DNA of 64,000 bases from Echinostoma caproni (lineage: Eukaryota; Platyhelminthes; Trematoda; Plagiorchiida; Echinostomatidae): positions 5,467 through 69,466 of the forward strand of contig UZAN01039604.1 of NCBI GenBank assembly GCA_900618425.1. Direction: 5' to 3'. Position 1 is the stretch's first letter. Every line of letters begins with the position of its first letter. Position numbers and translations under genes: made by a program. Below, in pieces: positions 37,542 through 50,976 of this stretch. A model generated the notes under the pieces. The model did not search any database, was not told the origin of the DNA, and saw only the letters and a list, made by a program, of their open reading frames with translations.

Positions 37542-40500
37542 CAGTAGAACTAGAAGGAAAGAAATGTTATTTTTTCTCATAGGATTGAGTGTAAATTTTC
37601 TCCTTCTGAATTGCTACACACATATGTATGATTTTAACGTCTTTTTATGTGTTCTGCAGACTCACAACATAATTTTCACCAGAATGCCTAGTCAACCATG
37701 GAATGCTGTATTTACCCTTGTTATTAAGCCCATCGAAAAGGTTTACACCGCGATTTTCTAATTTATTGCTCATGTTAAAGTAAAAACATCGGAAAAAAGC
37801 AAGCAATTTATCAGGCAAAATATCTACGTTGCACGGAAGCACTTATCAAACAAGCGACTATCGTCATCGGTCTATTGAACAGTTATAATCATTGTTGAAT
37901 AAGCCACGATCAATGCGGGACTGACTCAAGGGAATTGCGTTGCGAAAGTGAAATGCGAACTGGTCCAAGTCCACTTCGATTTGCCAAATCACCTGGACAT
38001 TAATAACATCACCGCGGTGCTTTTTTATGTCCTTGATCAGTTGGTGGTTTCTATATTTCTCACGTAGCTGGAGATATTTTTATCTACACCAAGTGTGATG
38101 GTAAAATGTGCGTATTAGGTGGAATTATCGTAAGAATTCTAACACATTACCAAATATATATTTATATAATATATATCGTATCTATAAAACGTGAAGTTTG
38201 AAGGTTGAAAACCAGTAGTCAAGTAAATAAAAACCCACCGCATATTTTGTATGACTGGATGCACTTGTAACTTGATACTAACTTATCGTCCATACAATTC
38301 CATCGGTTGGTTGATTTCGCGTTTCACAAGTGTTCATTTCATCAAAAACATTATTTATATTTTATCAACAAAATTGAATCAAAACGAATCATGCCCGTCA
38401 TCGATGAAACGCTCCCTATGGCTTCGTAGTCATTCATGCGTTCACTTGATGTAACCCTGGGTTGTTTCTAATGAAAGACGCAACTATTTCTCTACGCCTC
38501 CAATATGTTGCGAGGCAACCAACTTCATGTCCTGTAAAGCCGTTGATTTAAATAGTCCCCATGTTGTCAGGTTTCGTATCACAAACGTTGCCCCTTATTT
38601 AAAACATTCCATGCGGTGAACAAGATCAAGTGCATGAAGTGTAAATTCCCAGGCGATAAAATCTTGGTTTTGACAGCAAAGATGCCTACACAGAGTTGTG
38701 ATAGAACTGCTTGACACAGTGCTGCTTTGCTTGCAACCCAACGCTTCCTCCCATATCCGCGGCCATTATAATTCATATCCTACGGGATTTGTGTCTCACT
38801 GTTTTTCCAAATTCAACTACCGTGAGCCCGAATCACCGTATTTTATGCTTTTTAGTGAAACTGTATGAAGTTCTGCCGCGGGTGTCATTATAATCGCACA
38901 AGATCTGTGTAGAACTAGGAAAAATGAATAATTGTTCGACAACAATCCGACGGAGTAAAACAGCGCGACCACTTCCGAAAGCATCACAACTAATAGTGCA
39001 CCAATTGTGGACAAAATCTTTGACGGGGAAAGTTGGCTATTGACTCTGGTTCGACTGCAGCACACATCATTCTGGGATGGCAAGTTGGGGCGATTAATCA
39101 CCTAGCCTATGAACTATGCAGTCGTTATTATCATAAAGTACTTCTCAAGGACAACGGCCAGCAACTGTGGAACCAGCAATACAAATATTTAGAAGATTGA
39201 TCAAAGCACTCTAAAAAGGAACGGATTACTATTTTCACGAGTAATTCTGAATGTTAAATTTTTAAAAGATGTTTTCGTTCACTAAGCTGTCCGTTATGCG
39301 AATCAATCCCGGAGGATAAAAAAGACCATGAAAGGTTCCAACGTTTTTCCTCTTCAAATTTCACTTCGACCAACATTTCAATTTATTTTTGTTTTCATGA
39401 GCATGCCAATCTCCAAAAAAGAAATTGATCACTATAATTGAAACAAGTTGTGCAAGCACATCATGTGTAAAATTTATTGCATACGGTATTGAGAAGAAAT
39501 ATGCACCTTAACTAAACACAAATTTGCGAATTCCCAGTCGATGTTTTGCTATATTGCTTATTTAATTTATGTTTCCTCTATCTGGAAAAAACGTTTATAA
39601 ATAGATGTTTAGGCACTGCCAAAGGAGATGCTTTTCGCAGTTGCTATCAATTCCAATTCATGGGAAACAGGAATGATTTACGCGAAAAGAAACGTAAATG
39701 TAGTGCAAGAATAATCGGCAGTGACGTTGTTGCGGTCACCAAAGGATGCTATGCATGCGGGAAGGTTTTTGGTGAGGCTGATGCTGAAAACTTGAAATCC
39801 GAGATCCAAATGGTTTTGCATTCATGTTGAACCCATAAACCAACCGACCTGCATGTGAATAGAGATTAATAACTGGTTTACTCATCACAAAGCCATTGTC
39901 GATTAGTCTGACTTAAAAATACGTCAGGGGATGAATTCAATGTACCGAAACCTTCTATAATTGATGTCTCGAACTGTGCAACCGCAACCGTAATTCATGA
40001 ACCAGAGTTTGATTTCAACGAACGCGTTCGAACAACGTCGATCGCCTTTCTCCTGTGTAATTCATAATTAGTTCTAAAGTTTACTTTGCTTCATATCGTA
40101 ATTGGTTATCTAGACACGCAAACAATAAATTCCGAATTCTTACCACGTAGACTCGTTTCCCGTCTGTCTCTGATGCAACCAGAAACCATTGATCACAAAA
40201 GTTATTTTTTGATTGAAGTATATTTTGTGTTTTGTTTAACAGAATTATATTGCCCTCGTTGTTCATTTTGCATTTACTCAAGAAAACTGTGCTATAAATA
40301 TTTTTAATAATCTCAAACTTCGAACGTCACCCCCTCCTTCCGCACGGTCATTTTACGCCTGTGACCCTGTGACCTTCACAATGAACGTGCCTGTTTCTAT
40401 CACTTTTGCTGCACAATTATATTTCAAGTAATTTAGAGAGCAAAAATAATAAAGCTCTAATTGTGATCATTCCCCTGAATTAGACCAGTTACGGTTCCAG

Positions 40501-41320
40501 ATAGCTTTTACTGTCCAAGAAATTGTGTAGAACGGTATTGTTCATTTCTGTAATTGACAGAGGAATGCAACTTTGAGAAAATCATTGTGATACCTTTCTT
40601 CCAGATTTATTGCTCATTCAGTTACATTTAGCTTTTCGTTAAAGAGAAACCTTTTTTTCTCTTTCTAGCNTCTAGCACGGGCAACTGACTCGATTGTTTC
40701 GTGACCGAACTTGGTGAATAAAACTCAACTAGACAATCTGGTGTTGCCTGAGGCTGCTAAAATAGTTCGACGGCACATAAATGCAACTGAAGCACAATGT
40801 TCATGGGTGGTTGGTCTTCATGAAAGTCACCTGACCGGAAATCAACTGCAACCTAAATCCACAGAGTACAGTGATTATTGATTAGTTTTGCTGAATCGTT
40901 CCTTCCTGTGTGATCCGCAAATTTTTTACCAAATGATGTTAAAAAATTGTTCGGTACATGATGTTCTCCGTTTTCAACTAACGATTGTCGCCGAGGATAA
41001 CGAGAGGAAACTTAGAGCTGATTATCCGCTGAGTGGTTTGATCTGCGATTACGGCAATATACTTCTCACACATATTGCATATAAATAAATTGTAGATCCA
41101 GTTGTGTCGGAGGACTAATTACAGGGTTTTTTAAACGTGTTTATCTTTTCCCTTGTGGAAATAGTTTCTGCAAATAATTCAGAAATTTCATACATTTATT
41201 CAGACAAAATATATGACATTACACAGAATTATGCTTAGCTTTGGTGGAACATCATTTCATCCATATTTTCATAAGTCGATCACCGCATATTCATTCTGTT
41301 CATATATAAATCAGTGAATA
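37542..41320. other. No supported gene
   Basis: Several frames of 60-95 codons, none recognised. At 40670 an N is flanked on both sides by TCTAGC, suggesting an assembly join. Confidence 0.5.
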
Positions 41321-41341
41321 TTTATATATATATATATATAC
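41321..41341. repeat. (TA)n microsatellite
   Basis: Uninterrupted TA run immediately upstream of the LINE fragment at 41345. Confidence 0.9.
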
Positions 41342-41344
41342 ATG

Positions 41345-42460
41345 TATTTTGCTCGATGGCCGAGCTGAAAAATATCTTTGCAAAGCGTTTCATCACCAAA
41401 GTAGGTGGCATGGTCAGTGCTGGTTAAGTTACAGTGTTCTGCTTGTACCCGTGTTCGATATATCTGTTCCTCTACACCGACAACTACTACTGTCTTCAGA
41501 TGTTACGAAAATCTGGATTACAGTAACAGGACTCAATCCAAGGACCACTTAACGCAGTCTGTCAATGTTCTAAGGAGAACAAAATTGAATTCAATGTTTC
41601 TAAATGCAGGGTCTTGTATCTACGCCGCAAGAGAAGATTCTCGTATTTCCTCGGAAATTAGTAGCTACGACATACTTCAAATGAAATGCACTTCAGTATT
41701 GTTGTTCAAGAGGACATAAGCTGCTGGATTATTTACGCTAAGGCTTTATCCGCTGCTATGAAGAGTGTCGGGTTACCTAGGCCAGGCCTTGGTCGGTTTG
41801 AGTCAACACTGTTCCCGCGTTTGCTATTAGCGTACAGTCGACCGTACAGAGTACGCCATCCAAGCTTGGAGCCCACGGGTGGAACTTGGTTGCAAGATGC
41901 TTGAGCACTCACAAAGGATCACTACCAAGATGGTCAAGGGATTGTATTGCTCTACCGATGAGGGGAGATTACGATCAGTGAGACTATATTCTGTTCAGTA
42001 CCATCGAATCCGGGGAGAATTGATTTTGACGTATCAAATACTGCAGAACCAAAATCATCCCTCTCGGCAGCTGCTCATGTTATCGAACAATGTACACAGT
42101 TAGGGGACACCGTTTCACGTTACTGATTGCAAAATGTCGACTTTAGTGACGGCTCTAATCTTTTGCAGTCAGCGAATACAGTACTTGGAACACCCTTCCA
42201 TTTCACGTCGTTTGTGCACCAACTATTGAATCGTTCAAGCGGAGACTCGATGAAACCTTGGTACACCTCACATTCCTACACCACTAAAAGGAAACGCAAA
42301 TTCATCAAAGCCTACATTCTGCAATATCTACCACCTGGAACTGTATGTAATATTCTTTCCGTGAAGCTATTCAATTGTGTATTCTATGGGGACAAGCAAA
42401 GCATGAGCTTGTAAATAAGTTTCATAATAAAACTATGACCCTGACTTTGACTTTGACTAT
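41345..42460 (+). pseudogene. CR1/L2-like LINE, 3' half with terminal microsatellite
   Basis: Successive blocks in shifting plus-strand frames match the C-terminal half of a CR1/L2-type LINE protein. SDVTKIW (about 41496) stands where YADD-x-K-x-W is expected. NVSKCRVLYL (about 41597) is the x-N-x-x-KC motif. YAKALSAAMKSVGL and LAYSRPYRV lie at 41740-41850. RITTKMVKGL and LYSVQYHRIRGELILTYQ (41915-42050) are the usual R-x-R-RATK-M-V and Y-x-RIRGDLI-x-TY motifs. Later fragments continue to 42400. At 42441-42458 the element ends in TTTGAC repeats, the kind of short tandem that terminates many LINEs. Frameshifts and stops are frequent and the aspartate pair is lost, so it is a fossil. It starts just after a TA microsatellite and is 5'-truncated. 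Confidence 0.8.
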
Positions 42461-44892
42461 TTCTGTCCCCTGTTCTGTTGAAATCCGATCTGTGTTGAAC
42501 TGGTGCGCGGGGGCGAGGGTGGAATTAATGGGTTTGGTCTTCTGTCCCGATTCCGGTTTCTGTCAGTTCTAAGTTCACGGTGTGACATTTTGGTTGCTTT
42601 ATTTGATCCCTCAGTTGCATTGGCGTGTAAACGGGATCCAGTTTGGGGTGCTTGCTTATGAAACTGATTGAGGAGTGCAAAGCGTCGAAGAATTCTCTGG
42701 CATGTTTGTACCGGGCTTGGTAGAAAATTTTAACTGACTCGAACTCAAACTGATGTCTTCTTGATCTTCGTGAAAAGAAATCAACGATTGTGTGTCAAGC
42801 CTCCTGACTACCGATTATTGCTTACGTAACCTTGTTGACAATTTTCTTCCCGTTTGCACTTTACGATTTTGGGCAGTTCTTGCAGTTTATGTTGCAAATA
42901 ACCCTACTCTTGTCCTTCTCCATTGTTCTATTCTTTGGTTTTGACATAATTCTTTTTAATAGAAGTGGTCAGTTTGTGAGTGGCTTGGATTCCATAGGAT
43001 CTCAGCAATCATGCTGTCAGTACTTTGTCAATGAATACATCTAATAAGTATATAATAACCTGAGCTCTCAAGCTCGGTTTCTGAATAATATGATGATAAA
43101 AATAGTTCTCCAACTGTCTGACATTAGTAAAGGGTCCAGTCAACTTCGGCTAACATAACGGAACACGATTGACGCAAACGGCCTGATGGTAGCTTGAAAC
43201 AAGTTTTAATCACTCTGATCTAATCAATTAAAATCAACCGTCTCCTGATTGGTTTGAAAATAAACGATTAAGCCAGCCGCGGTTGTATCTGCAAATGCGA
43301 TGCTTATGAACTCGCCCGGGATAAAGTTCCGAACGACGGATATAGAGCCCGTTATGTGTTGTCGATGAGCTCTCAGAATATACCAATAAGCCGATATACT
43401 TTACTCGATAAAGTTGTTGTTGTAAATCGTTTTACGCAGGCCTTTGTTTTGAATTTTTTTCTATCACAAAATACCCAGCAGTACTAAACACCGGAATATG
43501 TACTGCACACGTAGAAGAGGGATTTGGATCTTTTGGATTCGATAACAGCATGGGTCGGCTGGCGAAGTGCCATGTCAGTGTAAAACAGATTGCAATTTTG
43601 GGTTTCTCATCAGTTAACCACTTATACGAGCGCCTTTATATAGATTCTGTCGGTGAACCGTTCGTGCTTTCTGTCATTCACTCATGTTCGGATATCTGTT
43701 TTTCTGTAAACAGTCCGGGATAGCCATCGCTCAGAGTTGTTTGTTCCGGTTTGATGACCAGCGTAGAATGTTTTACTGAAATGTTAGCATATCTCAGCTC
43801 GGAAAAGTTGAACAAATACAAATAAAATTGTTGCACAAGGCGTTCTGCAAAGCGTTCATTTTCAAACAGAAGAGCTAAGTATCGGGAGAGAGCTTGTTTC
43901 AGGCTAAATGGCAAGTAGCTAACTCAAAGATTGCATTAAGGTATATGTATGGGAATGCATGAACGTATCTACCGAGTGATCGAACACAAGACTCCTAAGA
44001 GAAACCACTGTTGCATGAAACGCAATAACCTTTTGTAGTTGTGCGTCTTACTATGCTGATATGGATATTGGAGCAAGCTTAGCAAAATCAATTGAATGTA
44101 GATTTATTCAAAAATATAATCACTTATTTACCGAGTTCTTTTGTTTAAATTGTAAAAATGGACTTTATTTGTTGAAGTATTTTTATCATCAAAACTTCCG
44201 CGATCTGCCACAGAAACGTCGTTCACAAGAATCTTATAAACAATACCACAGTTGTGAATCGATTGGCTATACTCAAAAGTGGATATCGCTTTTGCAATTG
44301 TTTCAGCCCTCAGTATAAATTCAAGCACGCAGTATCCTGGATTAATTTTGCCAGGGGGAGTGCTTTTCGGAAATGCATTCAAAGTGGTAGAGATCTAGGT
44401 TAACCGTTAGTTTTCATGACAAGAAATTGACAGATAAATGTTTATTCTTTGAGTTATATAATAGGTCTGTATTTCCGTACAGTTCAATAATCCTGGAAAA
44501 TGTTGGAACTACGTTGGATTGCAAGTTGCATTTATCTCTAATTTCACCGTGTTTTCTATTCATAACTCACGGCTTTCCCACTGTGTCGGAATTTATTTGG
44601 CCGTTCAAACTGAACGTTCGAACTGGAAATCAAATTATTTGCAAAACTAATCAACTTATTGGTAGCGAACAAAAAATACTGCGAGATGCCATCATAGCTT
44701 TAACCTACTCAGTCACCGCAATTTGAAATATTGTAGTAGTTCTTAAATAAGTGTTTCCGTTGTCCGGACGAAGTCCCTGTGTGGACGGTATCATTCAAGC
44801 AGGCATGGATAATAATGCAGGTAACGTTGGACAGATTTCCTCTTCATCATGTTTTACTTTATTTTATCTAATACATACTGGTACATGTTTTA
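42461..44892. other. No supported gene
   Basis: Short frames only; no repeat recognised. Confidence 0.5.
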
Positions 44893-45023
44893 GGACGGGG
44901 CAAGCGTCTGATCAAAGGCCTGCCATACAACACACAAGTGGAGAAAGTCAGGTGGTGTTGGGATTCGAACACACGTCCTCCGAGGTTATAATCGGTGACC
45001 TCACCACGGGGCCACCACCGCCA
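44893..45023 (-). repeat. SINE family S1, minus-strand copy
   Basis: On the minus strand it starts GGCGGTGGTGGCCCCG, with A-box-like TGGCCCCGTGGTGAGG, B box GTGTTCGAATCCC, closing CACCACC, and the body CTGACTTTCTCC, GTGTGTTGTATGGCAGG, CCTTTGATCAGACG and CTTGCCCCGTCC. It is the copy closest to a canonical tRNA-like head. Confidence 0.78.
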
Positions 45024-46123
45024 GCTAGAGCTTCTGACGTCTATTGTTCATTAACTGGCCACCCTTGATACTTGTCTACTGTACTTCACAGGAGAGATCG
45101 ATCGGTGGTCTTTGTCTGCTATACACACTAATTGTTGCCCGATCTTGCACTGATTCTGCTGCTTAACCTAGTTGGGGGATTTCTACGAACAACATTTCCC
45201 ATTTGGAGAACACATTAATACTGATATACGCGTCTCGAGCTTCAATTATTTCACGATTCATCTTACAATAATATTTTTTTCTGCTTAATCATTATCCATT
45301 AGCGTCTTTTGTAGAAGGTCCTCTTGTTCGTGGCGCATGTCAGCATAGCAAACATTCATGGCGAGATGAAACAGAGTTTTCGTAAGACCCGAGAAGCAAG
45401 CTATAAACTTGTAGGCAGTCTCCACGCCATGCGATCTTTCGTGAGACGAATTGTTATTTTTAGTGTTCTCTGTCGAACCGTTGTGGTTATGAAAACTTTC
45501 TTGTGCGCAAAGCAGAGTGTTTCACGTTGTACCTGTTGAGCAGGTTAAAGCAGATGCAACCATCAACGGTTATATGTCTTTTGTGTAAAGAATTAGGTGA
45601 AAACGAAAGAAGGTTTCATGCAACTGATTTCTCCCTTTCCATTTCAATGTGCAGCACTTACATAGCAACGACTCCGATGGCCCTCTGTCACTAGAATACT
45701 CCATACGTGTTTGAGAATCAAAGAACTGTGTGTAATCAGTGTACAACTCTTGCCATGCTAATGGTTTACTGTGCTAGATAAAAAAAAAATGGTTGTCCAA
45801 CTGTTACACTTAACCAGTAAAAAAACATGTTAAAGTGCCAGGTTATGCCATTCAGATTTTTATAACTCAGTTTTACTTGCATTATAGTTTGCCACTTTAT
45901 ATAACCATCGTGTCATGCTAAGTTAATTTGCTGCTAACCGGTTACTGCTATCGCTCGGGCGAACTTATTTTTACGAACTATGTATCATTTTAAGGCTACA
46001 TTGCAAAGCATAATTACTTTTCTGCTTGTATTCATTCGGATTCAGTTGACTGTCACCAGACTTCAGTTAGACAACTAAGTGTTTTATGCGTGCGATTAGC
46101 ATGAAATATATTTTAACAGTTTT
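45024..46123. other. No supported gene
   Basis: Short frames only. Confidence 0.5.
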
Positions 46124-46157
46124 CATATACATATATATATATATACATATATATATC
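46124..46157. repeat. (AT)n microsatellite, imperfect
   Basis: Alternating AT with occasional AC steps, directly upstream of copy B of the unclassified repeat. Confidence 0.85.
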
Positions 46158-46159
46158 AT

Positions 46160-48027
46160 ATTTCATCACATTTGTTCCTCTCAGTGCTTCTTTTTTCAAG
46201 CCTCATTTACGGGATTGAATATGATATTGCTCCATAGACGGAACATATATGATAGAATACCCACTTATGTCACTACGTCTATTAGCCACATGCCATTAAA
46301 ATGTACAATTTCGTGATTTTGACGACAGTTGCTGGTGCATCAGTTGTAAGATAACAAAGTCATAGCGGAAAACGTAACTGTAATTTATTTATTAAAATGA
46401 CTCTTCGACTGTATACAGGTATTGCTATTTCATCTCGGCCATGTTGCTTTTGCTCTTCTTCATTTTTCAACACTGAAGGCAGTCGCTTTAGCATGGAATC
46501 CAACAAGGCGACTGCCAAACAGAATTTGTAAGTTTACTCTAATACACCGCACACCCTTATAGTTGGCGACCAATTGCAAGGTAGCTAACTTATCCCTGCT
46601 TCTGATAGAAGGAGAATTTTTTAACTACAATAAAATCCCAGCTGCTGCGCGGTAATAGAATGAATTTGACGTTCAACTTGACCCCTCTAGAAACAGCATA
46701 AATGTGAAAAATAATATTTATTTAGGTCTAGCATTTTCTACCACCAACCTACGGCGAGCTGATATACCAACCTTTACATGTGAAGCATACGACTTCCGCA
46801 AATACATTTTGGGAGTGACAGTTATCAAGAACGTCCCTTATCAGTGCAAGGAATTTTGCTATATCCATATTGACGTATGCAGGGACCAACAACAATGCGA
46901 TCAATGATCACTTCCTTTCCAACTCGTCAGGTGGGATAGATATTTATTTCTTTTGACAGGTAAAAATAAATTCATTAGGAAAATAGCTCAGTAGATTAGC
47001 TTTCACAATATACTGAATTAATCGTCGGCTACCAATGAGATAAACCCATTGCCAAACGGACTGGCGACGNGATTTTAATTTGTTGGTAAAATTAATACGC
47101 GCTATGCTTTGTTGAGCGTTCGAAAATGGATTTATATCACGTGGCCTCAGCTGAACTTCAAATTGAGCCATCATTTTTCAAACAAAAGCGTGGGGAAAAT
47201 GGCTAATCAACTAAGACTGTCCTCCAGATTGTTTTTCGGCAACGTGTCCCTCCTGAGATCAAATACAACCGTCATCTCACTTTGATATGGACGGTTTTCT
47301 GCCTCTTCGTTTATGTCTTGATGGGGAAGTTTCGTTAAATATGCAACAAATTGGACTTATCTTTACATCAAAGCGCTAACCACAAAACACTAATTGAGCC
47401 ATCGAATTTACTCGTCTCTCGTTTTAGTTGCATCTAGGCTTCAATTATATGCCAAAACCTTTTGAAGGTTTCCTTGAATTTGGGCATGGTAACACTACAA
47501 GACGCTTATTCAACGAGCCGCACACCTCAAGGTCAACCTTCGAAGATTACCTTCTGTGTTTCTTGAACTATGTTTTCAGTTTATCCAGTATTGTAGATAA
47601 TACGTGAGCAGTTCGTAGCCAAATAATTTATCAATTTATTTATGTTAGAACATTTTCAATAATTCGCTTATTTACCGTTCACTGAATGAAAAGAGAATAG
47701 ACATTTAGAATACGTGTGCTCAACTTAATAAACACTCTGGTGGGACAGGAATCGTCCTTTAAAAAGAATGAAATCCCATGCTACTTTGCATAAAATAGTT
47801 TCCAAATCCGAGCTGTAACTTTTAAACTACTGCAAACTTTATCGCGACACTCAAGGTCCAGCAAGTTTAAACGGTGACGGAAAAGAACTAACACCAAAGA
47901 AGTTGGAGATAAAGCCAGGAATAAAAACAGTTTACTCAAAGCCATCTATATATAAGTATGATATTGCAAGCTGAAATGGATTTCCAAAATCAGGGTGATG
48001 TTGCACTAGTTTGGTCTACACCTGTAT
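46160..48027 (+). repeat. Unclassified repeat family, copy B (longest)
   Basis: The first 240 bases (46160-46400) match copy D at 32262-32515. From the ATG at 46397, one plus-strand frame reads MTLRLYTGIAISSRP, compared with MTPRLHTGVVLSSRP in copy A. It continues with a matching SMES-x-K segment and ends in CCAVIE and the same stop-I-stop arrangement near 46680. The rest is collinear with copy A to the right end at 48027. It includes GRLFNEPH-like residues (here RRLFNEPHTSRSTFED) near 47500. Inverted ends are ATACAGGTATTG at 46413 and CTACACCTGTAT at 48016-48027. Stops break the frames, so it is not intact. I cannot name the family. Confidence 0.8.
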
Positions 48028-50976
48028 GTAAGTATGTGTGTATGTATCTAGGTATCTGCATTTTCGTATAAATATCTGCCATTTTAATGACAATCGAGGA
48101 TTTTATGATCTCTCAATAACCGGTCGTTTACCACAACTTTCTATGCCTCAGTTAAGTATATAGGCGTTCATAAGACTTAGGTCACTCTTTATAATACACC
48201 GTTGTATAGTAACTACAGTAAGACAACAATCATTGACGGATGCAGCTGTATGCCGCAATATGGATAGCCCGAGATCTGAGCAAAATGGCACGGAATCAGT
48301 GAATCAGCGGGTGGCCATAATCATATCATATGTTTATCGGTTTGCCCTTTCGATAGTTCCCTGCTTGTCAGGCGGAACAACGAAGATTGCCGGTACAGAA
48401 GGTATGGGTACCAGATACAAATTATGCATTTGTTTATTTGACATACGGAATCAAAAGGAAAGTTCACCGTACAAACTTGTGATGTACGATAAGTGGGAAT
48501 CATGAACAAATATAGGACAGAATGCTGTGATCATCGGTAGATCCACAACAAACTTTGTGTGCCTGATAATCATTTCCGCTTTACACCGCTTTATACCTAT
48601 TCCATGGATCGGTAGCATGTGTGAGCTCTTCTGTAGAGCGTTTTTAGTGAAGTATAAGGCGTTTACCATATCAAAGTAAAATGATCCACAACCGATCTTA
48701 TAGACGGAAATTAAGAGCATGAAGCAGAGTTGTAGATGCTAAAAGGAGATTTCAGCGAACAAACCGATGCCAAATCACGTGTTGAATGATTATCTATCTA
48801 CAAAGAATTTATGAAGAACAGCGCTAGCGGCCACCAGTATTTATAGCGTTGCAAACGTCAGCAAACTTTGCGTGCTACACATATGAAAATCACGGTGTTT
48901 TCGAGCACGCGATAGCGTTCATCATCAAAGATTTCAAACTGACAGACCATTCAAAAATTCAACTCTTGTGAGGAAGCGCACAGCTTTTCAGTCTTAAAAT
49001 TCATACCCAAACACTGTACGTTACCCTATCAGTAAAATGAAACAAAGGAGTGACCGTTCCTACGAAAGCACAACCTACCTCTGTTGGAAAACCTCCGATA
49101 TTTTATTATAGGTCCCTAGGAGCCATCTCATTTTCCGCAAAACTGTTTCTGAAAATGTATTTAGTAATTGTATATTCTATTAATAAATATGAAACTGAAC
49201 ATGGTCTGGAGAACATCGAATTATTATACCATGTGGAACCCGGGACCAAAAGCAGAACATCTTTTTGTAATAGAGTTTTTAAATAATTTCATTAGTAGTT
49301 TTACCTCGGGCAATAAAACCCACCAAAACTAACATAGGGTTAAAGTAAACACTTACTGCTCGATTATTCGAGGAAGTATAAATTGTTTTCATAGACTTCA
49401 TGCCCTTCATAAGACCACGTAAACGTTTACAACCATGCTATAAATGTATCTTTCAATTTGAGCAAAATCTCTGCCCAAAGAAATCTCATGACAGGTTTTT
49501 ATTTGCAATCACAGTGACAAGTCATGATTTCGGTATTCGGCATTTTCCGATAATGTGCTGTAAAATACAGAATTTCAAAATGCTAAATTTGGATAAAGCA
49601 TGTATCATTGACATTTGAGCAAAACTTTAATCAACCGGATCGAAGCTGTGAGACGTAGATAAGAAGCAATTTAACGGTGTAAAATAGTTTTTGCTCATGA
49701 AGTTGCCGGTTTGAAACGTGTAACATAACTATTTCCTAAATGTTGAAGCTTAATTAGAAAAAACTCTCCTGCGACTTGTTTTCTTTAAAATAAATTATAT
49801 TCCAATAAATTGTGAGCGTTGTTAGGCCTGAACATTGTTTACGCTTGCAGCAGTAACACAAAAATTACAGGTTTAATCGAAACTGAAGCAACGAATAGGT
49901 CCCCATGAAAGACTTATGGGTTTGTATAGACAACAACATTTATAATGAAGCGAATTTGCTTTCCGAAAAATAATAAACAAGACTTACTGAATCTTCACGG
50001 ACGTGATTTTCGTGATTCGTTCCTACTCAGAGGAATATTTCAGAATGTAGCGGATGCTCTCATTTCGTCAGTAGCGGTTAACTTAGACTGCGATGACTTA
50101 GAAGCTAACTAAAGAGAATAAAACCGTTTTCATTTGCAACAAATTACCAGTGATAGTAATTAAAATGTAACGGTTATGTACACTAATAATCGTTTAGTCT
50201 GCTTTTGTTCTTTTGGACTTTTTCGAATTTCCTCGGTATCGAGTCCATCAACTTTGTTGACAAGTTATTTCCTATTTTGTGCTGTATTACGTATTGCACT
50301 TTTGCCTCCAAAATAGCAAATCTAGCCCCCTATTCAAAACAGAAAAAAAATGTTTAATGGTATCGAGATCCAGGTTATTAGGGGGAAGATGCATGAAAGG
50401 GACCTTAGAGTCACGTATATATTCTGAAGTCTAAAAGTAAATAATTAGTGATTCAGTCTCCTTAAGTCAATCAATTTACTATTCTATTCTATTTCATTTT
50501 ATTCAGTAGTGCATTTAAAGCCTAAATGCAAATTGTATATTGTCCGTTTTCTTCTTAACGGGAAATATAAGGGAAACATGCGAACAACATGCTGCTGACC
50601 AGGCGTTTCATCCTAAAGTTTCCACACAACCATAAAACTGATATTGGTTTTTTGGCTGTTTAGTTTTGCCAATTTCCTGTTCGAAATGCATTTCATGAGT
50701 CTCTGGAACACATCGTTATTCGTGGGAACCTGTTTCTTTTTAGAAACAGACTTTATTGCTTTCTTTATTCCATATATTTCACAAATGTGATACAGCTTGC
50801 AATTGTTTTCTAATGGTTGAAGAGTCCAAATGCATTCAGTTCACACCATGGTTGCATCAATGCAGACCATGTATTGCTTTCATACAATTAGCGGAGGAAT
50901 ACGTTGGATTACATGAGCAAATTTGTCAAGGACAACACAGTGAATACATGTAGTGAAACACCTACACGTTTTCCCA
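48028..50976. other. No supported gene
   Basis: Short frames only; no repeat recognised. Confidence 0.5.

Noticed and set aside
46365..48100. Copy B as a clean insertion whose empty site is visible in copy D near 32510
   Set aside because: The right flank similarity (TCTA-GTAT-TGC) is too short and gapped to call an empty site.
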